A stretch of DNA of 64,000 nucleotides from assembly GCA_033807695.1 (NCBI GenBank), contig CM066310.1, positions 2,170,001 to 2,234,000 on the forward strand, in the 5' to 3' direction. Positions 47,001 to 58,708 of this stretch are shown in pieces. The number at the start of each line of letters is the position of its first letter. Within the stretch, counting starts at the first letter, position 1. The notes below the pieces were generated by a model, which made no database searches, was not told the origin of the DNA, and saw only the letters and a list, made by a program, of their open reading frames with translations. This DNA comes from Daedaleopsis sinensis. Taxonomy: Eukaryota; Basidiomycota; Agaricomycetes; Polyporales; Polyporaceae. A program made the translations under genes and the position numbers.

Positions 47001-50000
47001 ATTTAACCTCCCGAGCTACGTCGACAAGGCGTTCGGGACGCTCGCGGCGAACGTCGCGCTCGGCGCGGGGGTGAACATCGGTGCGTCCGCGCACGAGCTC
47101 GCTGGCGGCGGTGGGGACGCTGATCTTTGTTACTTGCTGCGCGCGCAGGTGACTATCCGACGACGCTCACATACAACCAAGCGGACGTGCCGATCAAGAC
47201 AGACGACAGCCTGCACCTGCTCCTCCCGATCCTCGCGCAGCCGATCGTGCAGAAGATCGTGGCGGGCTCCGTGCTCGGCATCGACACGGTGCTCATCAAG
47301 GACATCCAGGAGAACTCGTTCGGCACCGCGCTCAAGGGCTCCATCACAGACGCCGGTCCCTGTACGTCTGTCTCCCCTTGCGGCTATGCTTTTCCCTCAT
47401 CTGCATCGCTGACATGTGGCGGTGTGCAGTCGACGCGAAGATCTCGTTCCCCGCCGGGCTGACGATTGAGTGGAACGGCGGCGTGCTGGGAAGCATCGCG
47501 ATGCCCGCCATCGACGTCGTGGGCGACGTCGGGGGCAGCTTCGAGGTCGACGCGACGTTCAAGGTCGCCGACGTCGGGCACCTCGCAGAGTTCACGAAGG
47601 CGATGCTCACCGAGGAGTCGTTCGACTGGGTGATCTCGGGGACAAACCTCTCTGGTGCGTGTCGGTTCGAGACGTTGGGCTACGGGGACCGCTGACGTAT
47701 GTGCTGCAGTGGCCGCTCTCGGGATCACCGTGCCCGGAGTCTCGCTGGACAACAAGAAGGTGTCGCTGAAGGGCATGAACGGCCTCAAGGGCGGCGTCAA
47801 GATCGAGAACTTCGACCTCCCGAGCAACGACCCCGCCGGGGGCATCCACCTCACCCTCCAGACGACGGTCTCGAACGTGAGTTCCATCTGGCGTGCTGAG
47901 CGTCCGTTCTCGCGCTGACGCATACGCTTCATGCAGCCCTCGCAAGTCGGTGTCGAGCTCACGTCGATCGGGTTCGAGAACTTCTTCCAGAATGTCCACA
48001 TCGGCCCCGCCTCGGCCACGAAGGCGTTCAGCTTGCTGCCGCTCACGTCTATCCCTCTCCCGCTCACTGGCCGCCTCATCCCGCAGCAGGAGCAATCCGG
48101 CCTGGATGCTGTATCGGCGATGTTCAACAGCTTCATCCACGGAAAGGACAGCGATATTGTCGTGCAAGGAGCGAGCGCCGGTCCTACCGATGTCAGTATT
48201 GTATTGTACTCGTGCGAGCGGCCAGTCCCACTCACCACAACCTCACAGGTCACCTGGCTCAACGAAGGCATCAAGGCGCTCAAGATCGAGACCATCCTCC
48301 CGAACCGCGGCGCGCTGCAGATCATCAAGACGATCAGCCTGAACCAGCTCGACCTGCGCTTCTCCGAGGCGGCTGAGTTCGCGCCGCTCATGGGCAGCAA
48401 CGACACGACCGCGGCATTCACCCTCCCTTTCGCGTTCCCCGTCGACATCGTCGCGCTCGAGCAGAACATCACCGTCGGCGCGGGCGGCACGGACTTCGCG
48501 GAGCTCGCGATCCCGAAGGGCCCGAGCAAGACGGACGTCGCGACGCGCGTCATCCACCTCACGTTCGCGCACGCGCCCCTCCGCGCGTTCGACCACGCGC
48601 CGTTCGAGCAGTTCCTCTCGGACACCGCGACGGCGAAGAGCGTGACGATGTCGCTCAAGGGCGCGGCGAACACGGACGCGCAGACGGCCGTCGGCCTGCT
48701 GTCGCTCACGGGCATCGCGTTCGACGTGAACTCGGATATCGCCGGGCTGCAGGGCCTCAATGCGGAGCCCGCGCTCGTGACGGACCTGGATGTGAGCCAC
48801 GGGTTCCCCGACTACCTGCTCATCAAGGTGCACTCGTCGCTGTTCAACCCGAGCAACATCACCCTGGGATCGGGAGACATCTCGTTCGGCCTGCTCTTCC
48901 AGTAAGTGGCTTCTTGGTATACGCGCTGAGAGTATCTCTGACATGGACTTATCTAGGGACGATGTCATTGGTGCGGCAGACCTTGTACGTGAAGATATTG
49001 GAAGAGTATGGTGGAATACTGATTGTTGCGTTGCAGACGGACCTCGTCATTCTCCCCGGCAATCAGTCCTATCCGATCGGTAAGTGTCTCCACTGGTCGG
49101 TTGTGTGAAAGTGCAGGTGTTGAATGATCTCCAAAGATGTTCATTACCAGCCCAAGGGCGGCGCAGTTGCCAGTGGCGAGAAGCTCCTCGAAAACTACCT
49201 CCAAGGCGTGACATCCGGGACGACCATCCAGGGCTCGACCGACTCGACGCCAATCGAGTCGCTCCAGCTCGCAATGTCCCACATCCGTCTCTCCCCTGTG
49301 AACATCCCAGCGCTGCACCAGAACCTCATCAGCTCCGCCTCGCTCGTCTTCCCGACCGACATTGCGGAGACTGGCCTTGCATCCTCTACGTTCGTTCTCG
49401 CTAACCCCTTCACGGCGAGCATCAACCTTTTGGAGGTGAATGCGGTCGCGACGTTCAACAACCTGACGCTCGGCAAGATCGACCACGTCGACCGCTCGAG
49501 CAGCCCAATCCACGCCGACGGCCACTCGCAAATCACATCCCCGACAGTGCCGTTCAAGTTCAACCTCGACCCGGTCACGATCATTCAGCTCCTGTTCATC
49601 GGTGCTCAGAACAACCATGTCGACCTTGGCCCGCTCCCGGCTGTGTTCCAGGTCGTTCTCGCCGATCCTGGCGCCAAGACGTCGGTCAAGGCGAGCGTGG
49701 ATACCACCAAGCCTACCTGCGTCAGCGGCCACCAGTTCGACGTGAACACCGCGATCTTGAACTCGCTGAAGAACCTGAAGGTCACGCTCGACATCGACAG
49801 TGCCGTCAAGATCGACGACTTCTCCACCGACCTCTCGTTCGTTCAGAACGACGTTAACGCCATCACCGACGAGACTGCGCTCTACCTCGTCGGCGTTGTT
49901 GCTCCCCCAATCGTCCAGACGCTCGTCGACCAGGCGAAGCTGTCCTTCACCGCGGCGAACATCACGAACATCTCGGACGACGGCTTCGACCTCTCCCTCA

Positions 50001-52682
50001 AGGGCTCGCTCACCGGTACTGGCCCCTTCGACGCCGAGATCGCCTTCACCGAGCCTGTCACCGTTACTTGGCAGGGGCACGACATCGCGAAGATCGCGCT
50101 TCCGCCTGTATGCGCGAGCGCGAACGACGGCGTGCCGAACTACGAGACCAGCGCGCGGCTGACGATCACCGACCAGGGCCAGTTCACCGCGTTCGCGACG
50201 TTCCTGCTGCACAACCCCGACTTCGAGTGGACGATCTCGACGGACGCGCTCCGGGTGACTGCGCTCGGCTTCAACTTCGACAACGTGCACCTCAGCAAGG
50301 ACATCTCGTTCAAGGGGTTCAACAACCTGCCTGGCGTCACGATCAGCAACTTCCGGCTGCCGTCTGATGACCCCGCGGGTGGTATCCACATCGAGACCGA
50401 CTCGCTCATCCCGTCGCCTGCTCGTGAGTACTTATCTATCGCGATAGTCTATATTGATCACTGACGACCCTAACTCAGAACTGGGCCTTGACCTCGGCAC
50501 TGTCACTTTCCAGTCCTCCTTCAAGGGTACCAACGTTGGACGTAAGTCTACCGCTTTCTAGACAAGGTTGATTGGGTTGCTAATGGCGTACTGCAGCGCT
50601 CACCGGTAGCAACTTCGTACTTGCGCCGCAGACGACGACGAGCCTCCACCTGGCCGGTCGCATTACGCCGAAGAGCGGCGACGACCTCAACGTCATGGGC
50701 GAGCTATTCACGAAATATCTGCAAGTCGAGAACCAGACGTTGTCTGTGCAGGGCGACTCGGTTCAGCCCACAGGCTCCAACGGTCCCGTCCAGTGGCTGA
50801 GCACTGCGTTCAAGACGCTCACCTTGAGTGTGACCCTCCCTGGCCAGAAGTTCGATGTACGTTTAGCGAGAGACCTTTTGCTGCATGGCTCGCTGACATC
50901 CGCGTATCGTAGATCATCCAATCCATCGAGATGTCGGACCTCGAGCTTGTCATGAAGGAGCAGAGTCAGGCGTTCGCTCCTCCCGCGAGCTCGAAGCATA
51001 TCCTAGCGCAGTACAAGAACCCCTTCGGCTTCTCTCTGCAGGTCGTTAAGAGTGGCGAGGACATCACGCTCGCCTCCCAGAATGTCGACGTTGCGAAGGT
51101 ATGATGTCTCCTCATCTGACTAATAGGCATACTCATACGTGATCTTTTACTACAGCTCACCCTCCCTCAAGTCGATGCACAGGGCGAGGTCTCTACCGGA
51201 AACGTGGCCAATCTCGTTCTGTCGTTCGAGGACCAGACACTCCAGTCGCTCAACGATGCCGCCTTCACGATGTTCTTCGCGGCTGTCACCGACACCGCCG
51301 GCATCAACTTCGACCTCAAGGGCTCAGCAGACGTCGTTGCCCGTACGCCGATCGGCGATGTCCCCATCGCCGCGATTCCTTTCGCTGTCCAGACCAGTCT
51401 CAAGGGCATCAACGGGTTCAACCACGCCGCCACGCTCTCCAACGTCTCGATCACTGGCAGTGGTCACGATAGCCACGGCTCGTTCGTCCGATCGCCGCTC
51501 ACCACCGTGCTCGAGAACCCGTCAAACATCTCTCTCGAGACCGTCGACGTCCAGCTTCCGGTGTCCTACAATGGTGTCATGCTTGGCCGCGCGGCCATCG
51601 ACACACTCGACTTGGTCCCTGGCTCGAACACCGTCCCCACCGAGTTCCACTACGCGCCCAATGATGCGAACGACACGAATGCTCAGGCGTTCCTCACGGA
51701 GTTCCTGCAGACTGGCAACGACATCCCGCTCACGATCAAGGGCGACGGCGAGAGCTCTCCTTTCGCGTCGTTGGTCACTGGCCTACAAGGCGCTGAGATC
51801 CACACCAGTCTGAAGGGTGCGTCGACTGTTACTGCATCCATCGTTCATATGTTGACTCTATACCTCTAGGTTTGGATGTCCCTCCGATCGTGACGCACAT
51901 CAATGCGTACATCACGTTGGACACTCTGATCACGAACTTTATCAGCATTGACTTCGACGTGAGCCCTCGGTCTCGTTCACGGTATGCTAGAGAACACTGT
52001 TACTGAGCCATGTCGCTTTCAGGTGGCGAACCCATTGGACACCGACATGGAGATCCTGTTCACTCAAGTGGATGGTGGTGTCGACGGAGTGACTTACGCC
52101 CAGCTCAGTCACACCTTCGACTCACCCTTCGTCATCCCCGCGCACGGGTCCGCAAACAGTGGCAACATCAAGAATGTGCTGCTCGTCAAGGGGGCCCTTG
52201 CGTCCCTCGGCATCATTCCTCTCGGCAAGCTCGACGTCTTCTCCGTCGTGACGGTCAAGTGGGTCGATGCCCTTTTCGAGTCTTGGGTTCTGAATCTAAC
52301 GGTTTGCTCTAGGATCGGAGAGTACACCATACCGTGGTTGCACATCACCGAGCTGAACGTGAAGACGGACTACTCACTTGGAGAGTTCTTCTCCATCTCG
52401 CAAATGAAGGAGGCTGCGTCGTCTATCAGCGCAAGTAAGGCTGGCATCACGCTGTCAACCGCGGGCAGCGCGAACACCACCTCGTCAATCCCCATCACCA
52501 CGAGTGACGACAAGCCCTCTGTGACCGAGACTAGCAGTCCTGCTCTCACGAGTGTCTCGCCCACGCCGGAGACGCCTAAGACATCCGATGACACCTCCGC
52601 GACACCAGCTGCGACTACAGATGATGTCCTCGAGCCCGCATCTGCTTCCACAGAAGCAAAAGAAGCGTCATCGACCTCATAG
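44023..52682 (+). CDS. giant single-pass membrane protein with DUF3712-type repeats
   Basis: Twenty-three exons, all in phase, encode 2,418 residues: 44023-44426, 44496-45462, 45526-45655, 45722-45937, 46097-46144, 46219-46322, 46381-46570, 46619-47080, 47149-47361, 47430-47654, 47710-47876, 47937-48191, 48249-48901, 48957-48984, 49037-49079, 49137-50423, 50479-50541, 50597-50856, 50913-51098, 51156-51816, 51870-51958, 52023-52258 and 52313-52682. An 80-residue cytosolic head (PPPKPPLYKRK) precedes one helix at 84-107. The rest is a luminal or extracellular beta-rich array. A module ending LPADDPAGGI / LPSNDPAGGI / LPSDDPAGGI, then NPS-like strands, recurs, alternating with GLQGL modules. The C-terminus is Ser/Thr-rich. 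The layout resembles vacuolar-membrane DUF3712 proteins such as yeast Tag1 (autophagy termination). That link is from memory and unverified. Confidence 0.85.
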
Positions 52683-53641
52683 GACGAGGCAGCCGGGCGA
52701 TCTGAGTGAGGTATGTACTGTCCGTCACTTGCTGTCGACCCGTTTGCTCACCCAATTGCAGCAGTGAGGCGGCGGTGGTAGCCCTCATCTCTAACATCAA
52801 TGAACTCTGATCTTGCAATACCAACTAACCGTACGCTGTCTGTCTGTACAATGTCTTGTATCGTATAGTCGCCTCAAAACCTAAAAGTCATGTCTAGTAG
52901 GACCCTTCCTTCCCCTATGGTCGTCTCGCCTACTACTTATTCGTCCATTATCCGCTCATTTCGCATATATACCCTTCGTTTGTCCTACCACATTCTATCT
53001 ACGCACATATCACATCATTAGGCACCCACATACCTTACGGATCGCCTGACTCTCGTATATCTTTCGTTTACTCACACTTTCGTCACTACGCTCACGCTTC
53101 CTCGCGGGCATATGATGTGGCTATTCACTACACAACTTGTTCTTACGCCATTGCATACCAGGTGAATCCATAATCAGTCATGTTGTTCTCAGCGCGGGGT
53201 CTTCTGTATTCACAAACACCGGACGCACAAGAATATCAGTGTACGATTGACTTTCACTTGTCGGAGCTTGGATCCCCGCTCTTCGGGACCATGTTCAGCC
53301 AGCATCGCGAATTTACAGTACAGTCGTGCTCAGATCACCCGCCAACTTCCCATAGATATTTAAGGCCGGGTTGAACAGTATCAGAACGAAATCATGTTGG
53401 AGGTGAAAGACACAACCTTGAGTCATAGACTCATCCGACGCCGGTTTGATAAGCCTGATTTGATAAGATTGAGCCGGTTGTCAAGGTCGCTGCCACTGCC
53501 AGCACGGCGTCACTGCCCTTGCTGCTTCCATCGACTTTCAAGTCGAAAGGCCTGGTTTCTACTGGGATACACCACTCTCGCCTTCGTCTATCATACAGAA
53601 AACACGTCCGACCTGTCTACTAGGGTCACAATCAAGCCACA
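52683..53641. promoter_or_regulatory. 3' flank of giant gene and F-box promoter
   Basis: The left part is an AT- and pyrimidine-rich 3' region. From about 53370 the sequence shares blocks with the upstream regions of the F-box pseudogene (33.8 kb) and of the orphan copy at 57.5 kb. No exon is seen. Confidence 0.5.
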
Positions 53642-55537
53642 ATGACGCCTCAGACGTTGGCAGTCTCGACACTGCCAGGTCACTTATTATTCAACTTGGC
53701 AGCTCCTTGCAGTCCTGCAGCTGACGCCGCATCGGATGACCAAAGGAATCTCGTACCTGCGGAGCATGTGCGCATTTTACAACTGTCTGATTTGGTCTCT
53801 ACTCCCTAACACGACCATTCTTCTCTCTAGAACTCACGACTGCTCGTCAACCACCTGCCCTCGGAGATATTGGTGCACATCTTCCTGAACGTTCAAACCA
53901 ACGCAGACCCGGAGCCGGGTCCTCCAGTGTGGATAGTGGTGACTTGGGTCTGCCGGTACTGGCGTGACGTCGCCCTCGCTTCACCCATCTTGTGGACGTG
54001 TCTCAGCATCTCGCCTCGTGACGCTATAAGTGGTGGCGATTCGAGCGCCTGGTTCCCTACGCTCCTCAAGCGTGCAGCACGAGCACCCCTGGAGCTCGAT
54101 GTCTCCCTCAACACGATGCACGTTGAAAGCTCTGATACGGACATCGAGGCTCTCGTTCCATACATGTCCACCATACGCAAACTAAAGCTTAGGTTCTCGA
54201 GCGAGAGCAAGGCGATCACCGTATGGCTTGCACACTCTCACATGCCAATGCTCGAGGAACTCGATATATGCGAATGTGGGCCCGGATCGTGCGCGAACGC
54301 AATCACCATACTCAGTTCCCGGGAGGACGCTCCTCGCCTGGCTGATCTACGCATGGCCTACAGCCATTTCCCATGGTCGTCATCTATTTACACGTCTCTT
54401 CGCGCACTGCAACTCGATCGCGTCTTGTCACCCCCGGAGACGGCCCAGCTCATGCGCATACTCCGAGAATGCCCGACCTTGGAGGTGCTCCACGTACACA
54501 GATCCTTCCCTACCGACCTCTCCGCGGACTCTCTCTCCCATAACCCGCCGGTAGCTCTCACGAGCCTGGTTGATCTCCAGCTTAGAGGCACGAATACCAA
54601 GCTCGCGTTGTTTACCGACATGATCACAACCCACCCATCTTGCACCGTCCGCACTTTCGGTGAACATACCCAGCCAGCGTTTGACGAACCCATCCTCGGC
54701 CTAGTACTGCCCACGCAACGGGTATTCCAACCGCTCATAAAAGAGTACACCTCGCTCCTTCTCGAAATGCACAGTATGACAGTTCGTCTCAAAGCGGGCA
54801 CCTCGGCTTCCCGTCTCAAGCTGCACCGATCTGTACCAATCGACACGGATATCGACGGGCCCGCGATCACGCCCGCGACATGGGACACGGTCATGTCCGT
54901 GTTCTCTGCCGCACACCTCACGCACATCAGCGTGAAGCACGACACGCTGCAGGTCGTCTCCGCCGAAATGTGGACGACGTGCTTCGCGCGGTTCCCTGCG
55001 CTCGAGGTACTCTCCGTTGGGCCCTGGGAGTACCATCTGAGTAACGACGCGGCTTCTCTGTTCCGAAACGTGCTGTGTGCGCTCCGGACGAGGACATCGC
55101 TCGGAGCGCCGCCCTGCCCTCGGTTACGCACGCTGGAGGCGACCTCTATGACCATGGACGATACGATGGCGGATATGTTGTCCTCGATGCTCGAAGGCCG
55201 TGCGGTCCTGGGCGCGCAGCTCGGAGAAGTGAGCCTGAAGGAGTCTTATTGTAGGGCAGGTATGGATGCGGTTGCGTTGAAGGAGAGGCTGCAGCGGCTT
55301 GTGCCGCTACTGACCATACAGTAAGTGTCTACTGCATGAGACTGCCCGAGGATTGTAATAATAAAGGTGATTGTGAGCAGATACATGACCGAGGATGGCG
55401 ATGACGAATACGAAACATATCAAGACTTTAAGTACGTCCCTTTTGCACAGTTTCACTACGATTGAATGCGCCTTTAATCCATCCTCTACAGATACGAGCT
55501 GGATACACCGATCACGGATGACCGAGAATCGGAGTAA
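53642..55537 (+). CDS. F-box protein with degenerate repeat domain
   Basis: Four exons: 53642-53767, 53831-55320, 55381-55431 and 55492-55537, giving 570 residues. The F-box spans about residues 43-100: LLVNHLPSEILVHIF, then VTWVCRYWRDVALASPILW. The following 400 residues contain leucine-rich strand-helix units (PMLEELDICE, PRLADLRMAY, LRALQLDRV, PTLEVLHV, PALEVLSVG) at about 25-residue spacing, a substrate-binding scaffold. Such proteins act in SCF ubiquitin ligases through Skp1; the target is unknown. The C-terminal acidic tail (MTEDGDDEYET, TDDRESE) is split across two small exons. The copy at 31703-33606 is a pseudogene, so this is the only working member in the window. Confidence 0.9.
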
Positions 55538-56014
55538 TCTCGAACGAGATAGTTTTATGGTCTCGGTGGCAATGTATGATTGCTTAGCACAAGGAATATC
55601 GTACTGCGATAAGCAAATCAAGAGAGGCCCGCGAGGCTATGAGATAGATGAGTACTCAGTCGCAACTCTAGCCCTGCGTAAATGAGTATACATCACTTGG
55701 ATCAACGGCACCAATTCCCTTGATCATCGACCAGGATGGTTATGAATGAGCTCTTTTGCTAGGTGAGAACTTCATGCAATGGATGAGGAGCGCCTCATTC
55801 TCGTCTGCTAACTATCGTTTGCTTTCACGAGTCTACAGTCAACACGAACTTGAAGTCAACTCCGAAGCTATCCGAAGTGGCTACGGTAGTAAGGTTTTGC
55901 TCGCCGTCACGCAACGTACACTGATGAAATGCTCTCCAGCTGTACGGGGTGTGCAACATGTGGACTTCGTTTCTACACGGAGGTTCTCCGCCCAATACGC
56001 GTAGCCCTTCACGT
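55538..56014. other. intergenic, nothing recognised
   Basis: The open frame 55756-56004 (+) has no known motif. The interval separates the F-box gene from the MFS relic. Confidence 0.35.
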
Positions 56015-56327
56015 CTTTCGAGAGCTCATTGACTTCCTCGGCGCCGCGACGCTCGTCTTCTCCGCCGCGTTCGTCGCGATCGAGCTCCGTTGAGCGCGTG
56101 AGCCGTTCGCGCCTCAGCGAATCGTCGCGTGGTCCACGCGCTGCTTGCGAGCTACCTCGCGAGCCTCTTTTTGAATGTGGCGACCGTGACGCTCATCTTC
56201 CACGTCTCGCTGCCTCTAGCTGTATCTGCAGGCGGTGTGGGGCGCGAATGCGGTCCAGCTCGGGCTCGTCCTCCTCCCGACGATCTGCGGCGGCATCACG
56301 GGCAACATCAAGGAAAGACGGCTCGCG
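56015..56327 (+). pseudogene. MFS transporter relic
   Basis: The sequence matches the middle of the DHA2 transporter at 33990-36339: DFLGAATLV, then an internal deletion, then AAFVAIELR with a stop, then HALLASYLASLFLNVATVTLIFHVSL and GLVLLPTICGGITG in other frames. It stops exactly at the left target duplication of the LTR element, so further sequence was lost before or displaced by that insertion. Confidence 0.82.
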
Positions 56328-56332
56328 AGTTA

Positions 56333-56619
56333 TGTTGAGTTTACGAGACGAGTGCGAGAGTGAGCGAGCGGGCAAGCAAGCGAGCGGGAAGCGGGACGGA
56401 TTGTCCTCGGGGAGCGCCGGGGGAAAAGCGGGATGTATGGGCGCGAGAGGTCAATCGCGTGGAGAATACAAATGTAAGCTACCCGGTATAAGTACGTAGA
56501 CTAATTAGGGGCAACTATTCAAAATCAGACTGTACAGTAATACTGACTAAGCGATCGTGGGCGCCTGGGCCCGTCTAGTACGAGCTCGACTACACTAATC
56601 TAATAGCCTAAACGTAACA
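56333..56619. repeat. left LTR of the TRIM
   Basis: It is 287 bp with TG and CA ends. The four differences from the right LTR include A/T near 56390 and A/G in GCGATCGTGG. Confidence 0.93.
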
Positions 56620-56990
56620 CGACCCCTCGAGCGATGTACAAGATAATCAAACAGGTCGCTACAGTAGGACAAGTGATGTAATCAAGCAACAGTGCAATGA
56701 AAGACACGATGAAGGGTAAAGGAATTGAAATGAAGTTATCAAACAAAATTCATCAAAAATACGGCGTCAAAAAGGGGGGGGGTTACGGGGCAACGGTGCG
56801 GGGCAGCGGAACAGGGCAACGGGACAAAGCGGGGAGTACCGACGTACGGTGCGAACAACCCCTTCAGCTTCATCTACAACTTGACGTTTGCTCGGTGCAA
56901 GCAGTGGCAGATACGGCGAGCACGGAAGGGAGCTGGCAGGCTCAGTTCCAGGGGGTTCGGTTCGGTTTGCATGGTGTCATCCGGGGGGGG

Positions 56991-57140
56991 CGCGGTTCGG
57001 TTCGTGGGTTCGCGCGGTTTCAATCGGGGGCCGCGGTTCGGTTCGGGGGGGTTCGGTTCGCGTGGTTTCAATCGGGGGCCACGGTTCGGTTCGTTGGGTC
57101 GCGCGGTTTCGATCAGGGGCCGCGGGTCGGTTTCGGGTTA
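56991..57140. repeat. GC-rich tandem repeat inside the TRIM
   Basis: About three and a half imperfect copies of a 41-48-bp unit built on GCGGTTCGGTTCG and GCGGTTTCAATCGGGGGCC. Overlapping open frames here are repeat artefacts. Confidence 0.85.
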
Positions 57141-57174
57141 CTCGGATGACCTCCGAGTGAGGTAGACGCGATTG

Positions 57175-57461
57175 TGTTGAGTTTACGAGACGAGTGCGAG
57201 AGTGAGCGAGCGGGCAAGCAAGCGAGCGGGATGCGGGACGGATTGTCCTCGGGGAGCGCCGGGGGAAAAGCGGGATGTATGGGCGCGAGAGGTCAATCGC
57301 GTGGAGAATACAAACGTAAGCTACCCGGTATAAGTACGTAGACTAATTAGGGGCAACTATTCAAACTCAGACTGTACAGTAATACTGACTAAGCGGTCGT
57401 GGGCGCCTGGGCCCGTCTAGTACGAGCTCGACTACACTAATCTAATAGCCTAAACGTAACA
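57175..57461. repeat. right LTR of the TRIM
   Basis: It is 287 bp, ends TAACA, and is followed by the AGTTA duplication. Confidence 0.93.
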
Positions 57462-57519
57462 AGTTAATGTGCAGTGTGTCCTTGGGAGTGCTACTAGTAG
57501 GTCACTGGAATCTAGGTAA

Positions 57520-57625
57520 AACTATCTGAATTTGGTCACACATACCCTCTTTGCAAGAGCTTTTAGACGTATGCTTAGTATCCGAACGAGATCATGGAGG
57601 GTGAAAGACGCAACCTCATAAGTAC
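57520..57625 (+). repeat. orphan copy of F-box upstream region
   Basis: Blocks GAATTTGGTCACACATACCC, CTCTTTGCAAGAG, CCGAACGAGATCATGGAGG and GAAAGACGCAACCT match the region upstream of the F-box pseudogene (minus strand, 33.8-33.9 kb) and, in part, that of the intact F-box gene near 53390. No F-box coding sequence follows. Confidence 0.7.
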
Positions 57626-57985
57626 ATGTAAGTTTACTAAGTAGTCTGAGTGGCGCCACACTGCATGTCAGCCCAGATTGTTCTCCAGAATATTTGGAGC
57701 ATAGTTCACTTCAATCACCACATATTCTCCGTATAATCCTTCATTGAATATGCTCTGGATACTCCCCGATAATCCCGCCAGGAGATAGACACCTTGTTTG
57801 GCGCGCACCCGTGGGCGGCACGATTATACGCTTGTTATCTTTAAGTCTTGCTCCCGTACCACGACGTCCGCATCCGTCCCTCCCGTAACCACTCACTATA
57901 TGCACAATATCATCCATTTTCACCGACGTCACTCCTATTTGAGCCCCTTCAACACTATCATTACCACCACCACACCTCAAGAACA

Positions 57986-58355
57986 ATGTCCGAATCCCAA
58001 CGCCGCCGCCATCTGTGCCCATGTAAACTGTGCCACGACTCGCCCGACCACATGCAGACCAAGCAGACCATCAGAACCCACAAGATACGTGATGAAGCAC
58101 AGTGTAGAAGACACAAGAGGGGCCGTCAAGGTTCCAAGCCCGTTGAAGAAGTAGGAGATGGCAAGGCGGGTGGGAGCACTGCGTCCGACGCTGAGGGTCC
58201 CGTTGGAGGACTGCGGAGTTCTGTTCCTCGTATGTGTTCTGGTCATCTTGGGTACCCTCTGGCCTCTGTCTCTGCCGCTCGAAGTCAAGATGGTGCTCAA
58301 AATGGCTCTGACAATGCAATGCCCTTGGACTGGAATTTCGACAACGACTCTGACC
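57986..58355 (+). pseudogene. 5' part of a transposon-type gene split by hAT
   Basis: An open frame starts MSESQRRRHLCPCKLCHDSP with a Cys/His cluster (CPCKLC) and a basic stretch, then an acidic linker ending FDNDSDL. It stops at the 8-bp target duplication of the hAT element. The frame resumes at 63395 exactly in phase. The N-terminal Cys cluster, acidic linker and downstream motifs resemble genes carried by basidiomycete CACTA/Tnp2 or KDZ-type transposons; which one is unclear. Confidence 0.72.
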
Positions 58356-58708
58356 TAGTGATCACCAGGGGTACGGGATACCCCCAAGGGATCACGGGTA
58401 AGGGTGCCGAGGGTAGGGGTCCGGGTTGTCACTATATAACCCTTAGTGTCTAAGCACCCGTACCTGTACCCGTGCTCACCCGACGCAGCGACCCGTGAGA
58501 ACCAATACTCAACACTCACTGGCCAGTAGCCGAGTAGCCGCTCTGTGTCCAGCACCACGTTGAACCGCGGCTGTGGCTTGGTCTAATTAGGAAGTACTAT
58601 ACAGTTTACGGGAGTATAATACAATCCCAGTGGCCGGAAGTATGTCTAAAAACATATTCGAAGCCTCACAGATCATCATAGTCTTCTCAACCTTCTTCCG
58701 AAGCCCTC

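Larger units (their letters stand above)
56333..57461. mobile_element. miniature LTR retroelement (TRIM)
   Basis: Two 287-bp direct repeats, 56333-56619 and 57175-57461, begin TGTTGAG and end TAACA, that is TG..CA. They differ at four positions by eye with no indel (about 98.6% identity). A perfect 5-bp duplication AGTTA flanks the element (56328-56332 and 57462-57466). The 555-bp interior encodes no Gag or Pol, so the element is non-autonomous. No TGG primer-binding site directly follows the left repeat. Low LTR divergence points to recent insertion. Confidence 0.93.
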
